Origin: JBELHR01 sp042091275
GTDB taxonomy: Bacteria > Bacteroidota > Bacteroidia > Flavobacteriales > Flavobacteriaceae
Direction of reading: 5' to 3'
Assembly: GCA_042091275.1 (NCBI GenBank)
Contig: JBELHR010000027.1
Coordinates: forward strand, 1 to 26,615
DNA length: 26,615 bases
Under the pieces are notes generated by a model, which ran no database searches, had not been told where the DNA came from, and saw nothing but the letters and a program-made list of their open reading frames with translations. The position numbers and the translations under genes were made by a program. Below, piece by piece: positions 8,072 to 15,403 of this stretch (positions are counted from its first letter, which is position 1; every line of letters starts with the position of its first letter).

Positions 8072-8131
8072 TCAGCTGTGAATAATAATCACGGCCTCGA
8101 TAATAGCATTAATAATAATCGGTTGATTCAT
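8072..8131 (-). CDS. Isoleucine leader peptide of ilvA (attenuation)
   Basis: A 19-codon frame reads MNQPIIINAIIEAVIIIHS then TGA. Eight of 19 residues are isoleucine (seven ATT, one ATC) in runs of three, two and three, with one valine and no leucine, so the control codons match the isoleucine-specific enzyme encoded next. The stop codon precedes the antiterminator arm by 3 nt and the terminator by about 26 nt. The last Ile run is adjacent to the stop, where stalling would matter most. Start ATG at 8131; upstream in-frame TAA at 8158 leaves no other ATG. This composition and position are very unlikely by chance. Confidence 0.88.
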   Translation of the reverse strand: MNQPIIINAIIEAVIIIHS

Positions 8132-8137
8132 AAGCGG

Positions 8138-8145
8138 TAAATGTA
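8138..8145 (-). promoter_or_regulatory. Possible -7 box of the ilvA leader transcript
   Basis: TACATTTA (minus strand) fits TAnnTTTG except for the last base. It ends 6 nt before the leader-peptide ATG, so the transcript would have an extremely short 5' UTR. No clear TTG is present 19-21 nt upstream, so the real promoter may be elsewhere, including the end of the upstream flavoprotein gene. Confidence 0.35.
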
Positions 8146-8175
8146 ATAGAAAACTTTATAAAAGACTCCTTTGAA

Positions 8176-9240
8176 TCAAGTATTATTTAAATATTCCTTT
8201 ATTTCCTCTACAGTGCGTTTTGCAGTTTTTCCAACACCGTAAATTGTGGCCGAGGCGTATCCTGTCCAATTGCCATAGCCCACTAACCAAAGACCCGGTG
8301 AGCGAATAGAACGGGTGTGGTCGGTTAGGATTTTGTTGTTTGAGACAATATCTAGTGTTTTTAGGTGTTTGAGGTTGGCTTTAAACCCAGTACACCAGAT
8401 TACGGCGTCGAATTCCTCTTTGCTGCCATCTCCCCATATCACTCCGTTTTCATAAAACTCTTTAAAAGGTCTAAAGTCCTCGAAAACCTCTCTCTGAAGG
8501 CCTTCGCGAACGCTTTGTACTTGAACGATATTACTCAAAGATATATCCTTGTCCTCGGGACTTGTTTTCTCTCCTAGATATAGATCATTTGCTTTGAGAA
8601 AGAGATACCTCCCGTCTATGTGCTTTGGCAGGAATACAGGAGGATTAAGTGTAACCCATTTTGTATTTGCCACTTTCGAAACTTCCGCTAGAATTTGTGC
8701 ACCAGAGTTACCTCCACCAACTACTAAAACTCTTTTGTTTCTCAGCTTTTCGCTGTTGACATAGTCTACGGAATGTATTTGTGTTCCGCGATAGAGGAAG
8801 TCATTTTTATAGTTAGGGATAAAAGGAGATTGAGCGGTGCCAGTTGCACTAATAACAGACTTGGATCGAAAAATTCCTTTGCTGGTATGAATATGAAAAA
8901 CGTCGTCTTTTTTATAGACCTCAGATACAATGGTATCTCTCAAAACCGGAAAATTATATCTCTTTTGATATTTGCGAAGATAGTTTAGAAAATCTTCTTT
9001 ACTCGGATATTCCTCTGCACTAGCAGGCATTTGCCAGCCGGATAAGGAACTATACTTACTCGGGGAAAACAAGCGCAGACTATCCCAAGTATGCAGCCAC
9101 GAACCACCAGCTTCTCGTTTGTCGTCTAGTATTAGATAATCTAAATCAGTTCTTTTTAGGAAATAGGCTACGGAAGTTCCTGCCTGTCCACCTCCTAAGA
9201 TCAGCGTATCTAAAATTCTATCGTCTACTTCCTCTTGCAT
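8176..9240 (-). CDS. FMO-like NAD(P)/FAD-dependent monooxygenase (CzcO/ArsO-type)
   Basis: A 354-residue flavoprotein with two dinucleotide-binding folds: an FAD Rossmann motif LGGGQAGTS (15-23) and an NADP motif VVGGGNSGAQ near 174. Between them RGTQIHSVDYVNSEKLRNKRVLV occupies the place of the FMO fingerprint (FxGxxxHxxxY), and STGT-like ATGTAQSPFIP follows strand 5. C-terminal VIWCTGFKAN and SIRSPGLWLVGYGNWTGYAS are typical of this family. The length fits single-domain CzcO/TrkA-like oxidoreductases, including ArsO, but no arsenic genes are nearby, so the substrate is unknown. Start ATG at 9240 lies immediately after a good promoter. No terminator separates it from the ilvA leader 44 nt downstream, so read-through into the attenuator is possible. 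Confidence 0.85.
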   Translation of the reverse strand: MQEEVDDRILDTLILGGGQAGTSVAYFLKRTDLDYLILDDKREAGGSWLHTWDSLRLFSPSKYSSLSGWQMPASAEEYPSKEDFLNYLRKYQKRYNFPVLRDTIVSEVYKKDDVFHIHTSKGIFRSKSVISATGTAQSPFIPNYKNDFLYRGTQIHSVDYVNSEKLRNKRVLVVGGGNSGAQILAEVSKVANTKWVTLNPPVFLPKHIDGRYLFLKANDLYLGEKTSPEDKDISLSNIVQVQSVREGLQREVFEDFRPFKEFYENGVIWGDGSKEEFDAVIWCTGFKANLKHLKTLDIVSNNKILTDHTRSIRSPGLWLVGYGNWTGYASATIYGVGKTAKRTVEEIKEYLNNT

Positions 9241-9244
9241 CTCT

Positions 9245-9275
9245 TAAAAATACAAAAATTCCAAGTATTTTCAAA
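9245..9275 (-). promoter_or_regulatory. Promoter of the FMO-like gene (-33 TTTG, -7 TATTTTTA)
   Basis: On the minus strand TTTG (9275-9272) is followed after 19 nt by TATTTTTA (9252-9245), good matches to the Bacteroidetes -33 and -7 elements at standard spacing. The -7 box ends 4 nt before the ATG at 9240, which predicts a leaderless or nearly leaderless mRNA. Confidence 0.55.
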
Positions 9276-10358
9276 TCACTCTTGCTCTCTAAGAACCTCC
9301 ATCTTAGCATGGATTGCAATATCGGTGAAGTCCGTAAAAACACCGTCTATTCCAAGATTAAAATAGGTTTGATAGTCTTTCTTAGTTTCGCTTCTAAAAG
9401 TGTATACATGGACGAGTAGGTCTTTTTCGTGGGCTCTTTGCACTAAGCCAGTGGATTTTGTTTTAAGCCCGCTCTTAGCTGTACTAAGAACAAAGGGCTT
9501 CCAAACTCCTATACCATCTGCGTAGGTTTTTATAAATTCTAACCCCTCACTACCGATAAAATAGCTGTAGTCTCGGGAGTCTTCCAGTAAGTACCAGTCA
9601 TAGGGTTTCCCCTCGGAAATCATAGTACCAGGAGAGGTTTCGAAAATCAACTCCCCATTTTCAGAGATGTCTGAACAGCTGAGAAGTTGTATGGTTTTAA
9701 CCGATGATGAACAGCGAATATATTGTAAGTTCGAGACTTCAAAGGATTGAATATAGACAGGAGAATCTTTGTGATTCCAGTTTTCACTTTCTAATACGTC
9801 CAATAAACTCTGGCTTATATCTAGTCCGAGGTTTTTGTGAAAACTAGGATGTTTAGTTTCGGGATAAATACCAATAATACGATTTTGCTTTATAGAGGCT
9901 GTTTTGGCCAGTTTAATTACCTCTGAAAATGTTGGAATAGAAAATAAGGCATTAAACTCCTGAGGTCTGTCTGGAAAAGACTGGATTGCTTTTAGTTGCT
10001 GGAGCTCAGCTAATGAAAAATCACATACGAACCAATCTTCTATGCTTTGGCCGTCAACTATCCTAGTTCTTTTTCTCGAGGCAAAAGTTTCGATATCTGC
10101 CACATTTGTAGTTCCCGAGAGCATGGGCTCATGACGAACGACAAGAATACTGTCCTTGGTCATTACGAGATCAGGCTCGATAAAATCTGCACCCATATCT
10201 ATTGCTTTTTGATAGGCTTCTAAGGTGTGTTCGGGCAAATATCCCGAGGCACCTCTGTGCGCAATAACTATAGGCTCTTGACCTGTTAAAGGGCTATTAG
10301 ATTCTGAATTGCAGGAGATGATTAATACTAAAAACAGTGGTAGAAAGTGTGTTTTCAT
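9276..10358 (-). CDS. Glycerophosphodiester phosphodiesterase, lipoprotein (GlpQ-like)
   Basis: Hydrolyses glycerophosphodiesters to glycerol 3-phosphate and an alcohol; here at the cell envelope. The 360-residue precursor has a lipoprotein signal ending LIISC (Cys16). The GDPD active site is visible: HRGASGYLPEHT with H34, R35 and E43, then FIEPDLVMTKD (E61, D63), and RHEP with H76. Later IYPETKHPSF and the C-terminal GIDGVFTDFTDIA also match the family. The length with a lipoprotein signal fits the periplasmic GlpQ class rather than short UgpQ. It follows a strong terminator, so it has its own promoter in the 30-nt gap or depends on read-through. Confident in family. Confidence 0.92.
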   Translation of the reverse strand: MKTHFLPLFLVLIISCNSESNSPLTGQEPIVIAHRGASGYLPEHTLEAYQKAIDMGADFIEPDLVMTKDSILVVRHEPMLSGTTNVADIETFASRKRTRIVDGQSIEDWFVCDFSLAELQQLKAIQSFPDRPQEFNALFSIPTFSEVIKLAKTASIKQNRIIGIYPETKHPSFHKNLGLDISQSLLDVLESENWNHKDSPVYIQSFEVSNLQYIRCSSSVKTIQLLSCSDISENGELIFETSPGTMISEGKPYDWYLLEDSRDYSYFIGSEGLEFIKTYADGIGVWKPFVLSTAKSGLKTKSTGLVQRAHEKDLLVHVYTFRSETKKDYQTYFNLGIDGVFTDFTDIAIHAKMEVLREQE

Positions 10359-10387
10359 GTGTACAAGCTAATCATTTTAAAACAAAA

Positions 10388-10419
10388 AAAAGCCCTCAAC
10401 ATAGTTGTTGAGGGCTTTT
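10388..10419 (-). terminator. Strong intrinsic terminator after the metal-uptake operon
   Basis: AAAAGCCCTCAACA, loop TAGT, TGTTGAGGGCTTTT form a perfect 14-bp stem. On the minus strand it continues into further T residues (8 in a row). It lies between the acidic lipoprotein gene and the glpQ-like gene, so it ends the TonB-receptor transcript. Its symmetric A/T tails would also let it work on the plus strand. Confidence 0.92.
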
Positions 10420-10440
10420 GTCAAAAAACTAAGTCAATTC

Positions 10441-10989
10441 TTATTCAGCTACTGTAAGATTGAATGAAGCTGAAATATCTGTCTCTCCACCAGCGTCACT
10501 TAAAGTTCCGTCATTTGGTTTTTTAGGCTCGTGACGCAAAGTAAACGTTAATGATCCTGATCCTGCAGCTCCAGTTGACAACAAGAACTCAGTACCCAAT
10601 GGATTTAGATCTGCATCAAAATTTCCATATTCTACTGCTGCGTCTAATCCAGATCCAACAGTGTAGAAAAATTGGTGTTCATCGCCTTCCTCTTCCACTT
10701 CTTCTGTAATGTTTTCTGCAGGAGATTCGGTCTCGTTTAAAAGAACAATACTTCCGCTATAAACAGTCTCACTAGCTAAATCACCAGAAACTGTTATTAC
10801 TGGGGCGTTTGGACCATCTCCGTCCAAATCCTGATACTTTAATTCTACTGAGCTAGCATTACTAGCAGAAAGAGTTACGGTCATTGTTGTGATTACCTCT
10901 TCTTCATTTACTGGTTCTGGATCATCTGAACATGAGAAAACAGTTAGAGAAAGAAACAATACACTTGCTAAAAGTTTAAAATTTTTCAT
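10441..10989 (-). CDS. Acidic lipoprotein of the flavobacterial TonB-receptor partner type
   Basis: A 182-residue lipoprotein with signal ending TVFSC (Cys20) and a very acidic stretch directly after it (SDDPEPVNEEEV). The mature part is beta-rich and acidic: VELKYQDLDGDGPNAPVITVSG, LNETESPAENITEEVEEEGDEHQFFY, and TLRHEPKKPNDG. I recognise this as a family found in many Flavobacteriia beside TonB-dependent receptors; some databases label it a type 1 periplasmic-binding fold protein, but I see no classic binding-protein domain in so short a sequence. The Glu/Asp-rich segment with a histidine (EEEGDEHQ) could bind metal. It follows the receptor gene after 19 nt and precedes a strong terminator, so it is the last gene of that operon. 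Function not established. Confidence 0.8.
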   Translation of the reverse strand: MKNFKLLASVLFLSLTVFSCSDDPEPVNEEEVITTMTVTLSASNASSVELKYQDLDGDGPNAPVITVSGDLASETVYSGSIVLLNETESPAENITEEVEEEGDEHQFFYTVGSGLDAAVEYGNFDADLNPLGTEFLLSTGAAGSGSLTFTLRHEPKKPNDGTLSDAGGETDISASFNLTVAE

Positions 10990-11008
10990 TTTGTTTTGAT
11001 TTAAATAA

Positions 11009-13408
11009 TTAATAATTGATTTTCAGGTTTAATAATACGTTTCTACCTAAATCATCCGCATAATATCGCAGTCGATTCAAGTAATTTCTATAAGATTTAT
11101 CTAGGACGTTTGTTACCATTAGACCTAGGGTTAAGGTTGATTTTGTGTTGATATTAAAGTCGATACTCGACGAAAAGTTCAGAAGGTGATAAGCATCAGG
11201 AGGTGTACTAATGTCTACCAATTCCTCCGTTTGAGTCTCTGGAATATATATTTCAAAGTTATTGTCTGGATATCGTCCTTGTTTTGCGAAATATTGACTT
11301 TCAATAGAGAGCCTTAAGTTTTTAAAGTCAAAATTTCTGTAGACAAGCTCATTTTTAATATTTAAGGGGGGCATGTTTATTAAGGGTTCATCTCGTGATA
11401 GATCCGTACCTCTTACATAAGCCAATTGACTGTTTAATACAAAGTTTCGCATAAAAGCGAGGGAGGCATCCAAATCGACTCCTATTAATTGTGCATCGGT
11501 CTGGCGGTACTCCCAAACTTGGAAATTTCCACGAATGGTTTGTTGAACACTTGTAGGCTCAATAACGATAAAATTATTGATTTTGTTCAGGTAAGGATTT
11601 ATCGAGAATGAAAAAACAGGATTGTCTCTTTGAAGTGCCAAGGCGACTTTATTTCCAACCTCTGATTTGAAGCTCAAATCTCCATATTCAATTCTAGAGG
11701 CTGAGTGGTGAAGACCTTCGCTAAACAATTCTGAAGGGTTGGGAGCTCTGGAGGCAATGGATAAATTAAGCAGTAAATTAAACCCTTTATCAAAATTGTA
11801 ATTGGCACCAAATGTTGCTGAACCGTTATAAAAATTTAATTGAGGGTTAGTCAATACTTGATTTGCTAATTCCTCAACTACGATGTCTGGATACAATTCG
11901 TCGTAATTCCTCAATTCCCAAAAGGAAGTTCTGTAATATTTGAATGCATTCATATAGGTGTAATCAAATCTTCCTCCAGCTTCGAGGAGTAACTGATCGT
12001 TCACCGCGTAATCCGCAACTAGATATATTCCAGCGTCGAATTTGTCGTAATCCGGAATAAGTCTGCGAACCCCTGTCTCTGGATTTGCAAAATTGTTTTG
12101 AAAACTTCCGTTTACACCGTACTTCAGGTTGATCATATCGTATATCTCACTATCGATATCCAACAAAAAAGTATGCGTATCTAATCGCAGGTCAATAGAG
12201 GCTTTGTATTTATCATCCCCTCGTCTAATATCGTATTCTAATCGATTGTTTCTTTGAAAGTCGTATTGCAAACTCAATTTACCCAAGCCATCATATCTTT
12301 TAAACGCCTTTATTCTGGCTAGATTATGCGTTACATCTTGTTTAGGCGCATTGATATCGTAGGTAAAGTCTCGGATAACTAGAGGGACATCACTATTGAT
12401 GGCGTTTACTTGATCTTGGGCTCCACCGAGGTGTGAAGCTCTCAAAATACCAATTTCATTTTTGTAGATAGAGTAATATGCTTCAAATCCAGAATTAAAT
12501 TTGTTTAAGCCTAATTGAAATGAAGCATTGCGCTCAAAGACTCCAGTATTACTCAGAACATAGTCTGGAGCTTCAAAATCACCAAAGCGCTTTAAACTTC
12601 CTTGTCCCTTTGCGTACCAACCACTTTCATAGCTTTTGGTAAGTTCAGTTGTGACTGTCCCTCCGCGTCCGTTAGTAGCTCCGGTCAAAAGAGTTTTTCC
12701 GAACAAGTTGTCTTCTACCGGCACTTTTGCGGTCTCTGCTACTATAACACCTCCCACGGCGTCGCCTCCGTATTGTAAGGCGCCAGCACCTTTGATAAGG
12801 GTTAGGTTTCCTAAAGCGTTAACATCGAGATTGGGTGCGTGTTCTGAACCCCATTCTTGATCCTCCATCCTAACGCCGTTGTTGATAATAACCACTCGAC
12901 TACTGTGAAGACCGTTTATCATAGGCTTGACAATTGCGTTTCCTGTGTTTAGAGAAGATACACCACTAATACTGTTTAGAGCATCTCCAATTGTTGCACT
13001 GCTGTATTTTTCCAACTCAGCTGTTGAAATGGAATTTTCTAAAATGGTATTGGTCTGAATGTCTATGGTTTTTCCATCCACTATAACTTGATTCAATTCT
13101 TCGAGGTGATGTTCTAGTTTGAAGTTCTTAACAGTAGCTCCTTTTACCTTGACTAAAACAACTTTTGTAGTACAAGAGGGGTGGGAAATTTGAATATTAT
13201 AGCTCTGTTCACAGAGGTTTTTGAACGTAAACCTACCATCAAAATCTGTTGTGACTGCTCGATCAGTATCTGCTATAACTAGCGTAGCTCCGATTAGCAG
13301 GGAACCATCGTGGAGATCGGAAAGGGTTCCAGATAAACTGTTATCACAATTTTGTGATAGACATGGAATACTGCTCAAAAGCAATATAAATAGTACGGTA
13401 AAACGCAT
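11009..13408 (-). CDS. TonB-dependent outer-membrane receptor, probable metal importer
   Basis: A 799-residue outer-membrane receptor. A signal peptide (MRFTVLFILLLSSIPCLSQ) is followed by a CarboxypepD_reg-like domain (about 22-105), a plug domain (about 115-225, with IGDALNSISGVSSLNTG, GLHSSRVVIINNGVRMEDQEWG and GAGALQYGGDAVGGVI), and a beta-barrel ending in aromatic-rich strands (NVLLNLKINY). The WGSEHAP and ELFSEGLHHSAS segments, rich in His and acidic residues, resemble receptors of the ZnuD/copper-type class. It is not a SusC, because no SusD partner or 1000-residue length is seen. The upstream Cys/His-rich small protein and the downstream acidic lipoprotein support metal transport, probably zinc; this is inference. 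The barrel is complete, with no frameshift. Confidence 0.88.
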   Translation of the reverse strand: MRFTVLFILLLSSIPCLSQNCDNSLSGTLSDLHDGSLLIGATLVIADTDRAVTTDFDGRFTFKNLCEQSYNIQISHPSCTTKVVLVKVKGATVKNFKLEHHLEELNQVIVDGKTIDIQTNTILENSISTAELEKYSSATIGDALNSISGVSSLNTGNAIVKPMINGLHSSRVVIINNGVRMEDQEWGSEHAPNLDVNALGNLTLIKGAGALQYGGDAVGGVIVAETAKVPVEDNLFGKTLLTGATNGRGGTVTTELTKSYESGWYAKGQGSLKRFGDFEAPDYVLSNTGVFERNASFQLGLNKFNSGFEAYYSIYKNEIGILRASHLGGAQDQVNAINSDVPLVIRDFTYDINAPKQDVTHNLARIKAFKRYDGLGKLSLQYDFQRNNRLEYDIRRGDDKYKASIDLRLDTHTFLLDIDSEIYDMINLKYGVNGSFQNNFANPETGVRRLIPDYDKFDAGIYLVADYAVNDQLLLEAGGRFDYTYMNAFKYYRTSFWELRNYDELYPDIVVEELANQVLTNPQLNFYNGSATFGANYNFDKGFNLLLNLSIASRAPNPSELFSEGLHHSASRIEYGDLSFKSEVGNKVALALQRDNPVFSFSINPYLNKINNFIVIEPTSVQQTIRGNFQVWEYRQTDAQLIGVDLDASLAFMRNFVLNSQLAYVRGTDLSRDEPLINMPPLNIKNELVYRNFDFKNLRLSIESQYFAKQGRYPDNNFEIYIPETQTEELVDISTPPDAYHLLNFSSSIDFNINTKSTLTLGLMVTNVLDKSYRNYLNRLRYYADDLGRNVLLNLKINY

Positions 13409-13448
13409 AAAACTTCTTAATTAACACAAAAACTACTCTTTCAAATTA

Positions 13449-13802
13449 CTAGGAAAGAACAGGTGGTGCGCGAAGTTGTGCGTGGGTAGTTTTTATAGAT
13501 GAATAGTGAAAAAAACGAGTGTTTTCTTCTTCTTGATATAGATTCTTTGGGATTGCAATACTGAGAATATCGACTAAGTCAAAATTATAAGTAATGGAAT
13601 ACTCACTACACAAATCACATTGGGAAGGCGCTTCGTGCAGGTGGGTAATATCTTCGTCACAAGCGATGTGCTTATGGCATTCAAAGGAGTGATAAAGCTC
13701 TACGGCAGAAGGGGACAACAATGCTATAAAAAGCAGTATTGCGCCAAGGGTTTTGCCAAATGGAGTTTTGAATTTCACTTTCAAATTTTCTATAAAGAGC
13801 AA
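13449..13802 (-). CDS. Small Cys/His-rich membrane-anchored protein upstream of the TonB receptor
   Basis: A protein of up to 117 residues with one N-terminal hydrophobic segment (TLGAILLFIALLSPSAVEL) and then CHKHIAC, HLHEAPSQCDLC, a likely metal-binding stretch with several His and four or more Cys. It ends in LRAPPVLS, an ending I recognise from flavobacterial proteins encoded beside TonB receptors. There is no ATG: the longest frame starts TTG at 13802, but a -7-like TATTTTTG (13807-13800) overlaps that codon, so TTG at 13784 or GTG at 13778 may be used. It lies 40 nt upstream of the receptor gene, forming a three-gene operon. A periplasmic metal-sensing or delivery role is possible but unproven. 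Confidence 0.7.
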   Translation of the reverse strand: MLFIENLKVKFKTPFGKTLGAILLFIALLSPSAVELYHSFECHKHIACDEDITHLHEAPSQCDLCSEYSITYNFDLVDILSIAIPKNLYQEEENTRFFHYSSIKTTHAQLRAPPVLS

Positions 13803-13807
13803 AAATA
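13800..13807 (-). promoter_or_regulatory. Possible -7 box for the metal-uptake operon
   Basis: TATTTTTG on the minus strand matches TAnnTTTG exactly and sits in the 25-nt gap after the M20 peptidase gene, overlapping the first possible start of the Cys/His-rich gene. No clear TTG is found 19-21 nt upstream, so this may be regulated or the genes may be cotranscribed with the peptidase. Confidence 0.35.
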
Positions 13808-13827
13808 GAGATTTATTTTTGATTTGG

Positions 13828-15342
13828 CTAAAAACTCGAATCCAAAAGAGTTAAACAGATGTTAATGCCTTGGTGAATATTCCCAATTCTTATGTTTTCG
13901 TTGGGACTGTGTTGGTTGTTGTCCATATTCACCATTGGAATAATTACCGTTGGTACGTTTAATTCATTTATCAAAGGTACGATTGGAACAGTTCCTCCCA
14001 TTAATCGTATTGCCACTGGATCTCTGTCAAAAGCCGTTTTCAAGGATGCTCGTATTTTCTGACCGAAGTTGGAGTCCGGATCTGTTCTAAAGGCATCCAT
14101 GCTCTCGGAACTCACGAATTTGACTATTTTTTTATGATTCTGTCTTTCTTGGTCCGTTGGTTCGCGATCAATCACATAGTATCCTTCACTTTCAATATGT
14201 TTTTTGATCTTTTCTATTTGATCTTTTCCTTTGGTCTCCGGGACCAATCTTACATCGATATCTGCCCTGGCGTATTCAGGAATAACAGTTTTTAGGCCTT
14301 CTCCCTTCCAGGAGGTTCCAATTTGACGAATATTTAAGGTTGGATACTGTAAGGACTCTTGATAGGTGTTGCCAACTTTTTCGGATTCTGAAATCCCCAA
14401 GGATTTATTTAAATTATCTCTATCATAAGGCACCGACTCTAAAAGACGTTGCGTTTCTCGATTTATCTCAATTCCATCGTAATATCCATCTATCAGAACA
14501 TTGCCTTCTTCGTCTTTCATGTTGGAAAGAATATTAGATAAGGCAAAAACGGGGTTGGGAGCGTAGTTTCCATAATGACCACTGTGTTGCGGGAGTTTGG
14601 CTCCGTAGGTGGTTATGGAACAAGTTACGATTCCTCGGCAACCGAAGGTGACGGTAGGCCTATTGGAATTGTGTGCAGGACCATCCATGACCACAAAAAA
14701 GTCTGAGGCATATCGGGATTTATAGGTTTCCAATGTGCTCAGGAGGGCTGTAGAAGAATATTCTTCTTCCGGATCAAATATAACCTTGATATTAAATTTT
14801 GGCGACTGTCCATTTTCCTTTAGAAGTCTTATCGCAGATAAAAACATTAGAATTGGTGCTTTGTCATCTGCAGCAGCTCTTGCAAAAATTCTCCAATCCA
14901 TATCTATATCTCCTTGGATGTTTGTCCAGTCTATTTTCTCCCAAGATTCCCCCTCTCGATTCTCTTTGAGAACAGGAACAAAAGGGTCGTCCTGGCTCCA
15001 TGCGTCGGCATTTACAGGTTGCCCATCAATATGAAAATAAAACAAAATTGTTTTTAGAGACGGGTCATATTCTTTTTCGACAAAAAGGATTGGTAAAGTC
15101 GAGGAGGGGAGCAGTTCGGTTTTAAAGTCTAGCTCCTCATACTTTTGTGCAACCCAGTTGATGTTTTCCAACATTAAATCTTTATTGCTAGGAAGATTAG
15201 GAATACTGACAAACTCCTTGTGTTGTACGATAATATTTCTGAATTCTTGATCGCTTAATTGCGGTATGTTTTGACTGAATAGGTTTTGTCCAAAAGCGAT
15301 CCAAAAAATTAGATTTGATAAAAGGTATAGCTTGGTTTTCAT
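13828..15342 (-). CDS. Secreted M20-family metallopeptidase (dipeptidase/carboxypeptidase)
   Basis: A 504-residue zinc exopeptidase with signal peptide MKTKLYLLSNLIFWIAFGQNLFSQ. Metal and catalytic residues of M20 are present: FHIDGQPV (H104, D106), ARAAADDKAP with the bridging Asp near 159-160, DPEEEYSS with the catalytic Glu pair at 192-193, DGPAHNSNRPTVTFGCRG, the dimerisation-domain segment HSGHYGNYAPNP, and the late metal His in NNQHSPNEN. Length and the FHIDGQPVNADAWSQDDPFVP motif fit the CNDP/dipeptidase-like M20 group. The ATG at 15342 is required for the signal peptide, yet it lies only 8 nt after the T-run of a terminator, implying read-through or an internal promoter. Exact substrate unknown. 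Confidence 0.9.
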   Translation of the reverse strand: MKTKLYLLSNLIFWIAFGQNLFSQNIPQLSDQEFRNIIVQHKEFVSIPNLPSNKDLMLENINWVAQKYEELDFKTELLPSSTLPILFVEKEYDPSLKTILFYFHIDGQPVNADAWSQDDPFVPVLKENREGESWEKIDWTNIQGDIDMDWRIFARAAADDKAPILMFLSAIRLLKENGQSPKFNIKVIFDPEEEYSSTALLSTLETYKSRYASDFFVVMDGPAHNSNRPTVTFGCRGIVTCSITTYGAKLPQHSGHYGNYAPNPVFALSNILSNMKDEEGNVLIDGYYDGIEINRETQRLLESVPYDRDNLNKSLGISESEKVGNTYQESLQYPTLNIRQIGTSWKGEGLKTVIPEYARADIDVRLVPETKGKDQIEKIKKHIESEGYYVIDREPTDQERQNHKKIVKFVSSESMDAFRTDPDSNFGQKIRASLKTAFDRDPVAIRLMGGTVPIVPLINELNVPTVIIPMVNMDNNQHSPNENIRIGNIHQGINICLTLLDSSF

Positions 15343-15350
15343 GACATTTC

Positions 15351-15381
15351 AAAAAAAAGATGAGGGCAGAAGGCCCCCATC
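15351..15381 (-). terminator. Intrinsic terminator abutting the M20 peptidase start
   Basis: On the minus strand GATGGGGGC, loop CTTCT, GCCCTCATC form nine pairs including one G-U, followed by eight T. It lies 22 nt after the DUF1254 lipoprotein stop and 8 nt before the peptidase ATG. The A-C mismatch on the plus strand means it works only for minus-strand transcription. Confidence 0.85.
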
Positions 15382-15403
15382 ACAAATATAAACTTTTTCA
15401 AAA

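Noticed and set aside
8176..9240. Arsenic-resistance assignment (ArsO) for the FMO-like gene
   Set aside because: The fold fits but no ars genes are nearby, and the family covers many substrates.
13803..13860. A Zur-type GCAnCTTAGTTG operator upstream of the TonB-receptor operon
   Set aside because: I searched by eye on both strands and found no copy, so regulation of this operon by the Fur-family protein is not supported by the sequence.
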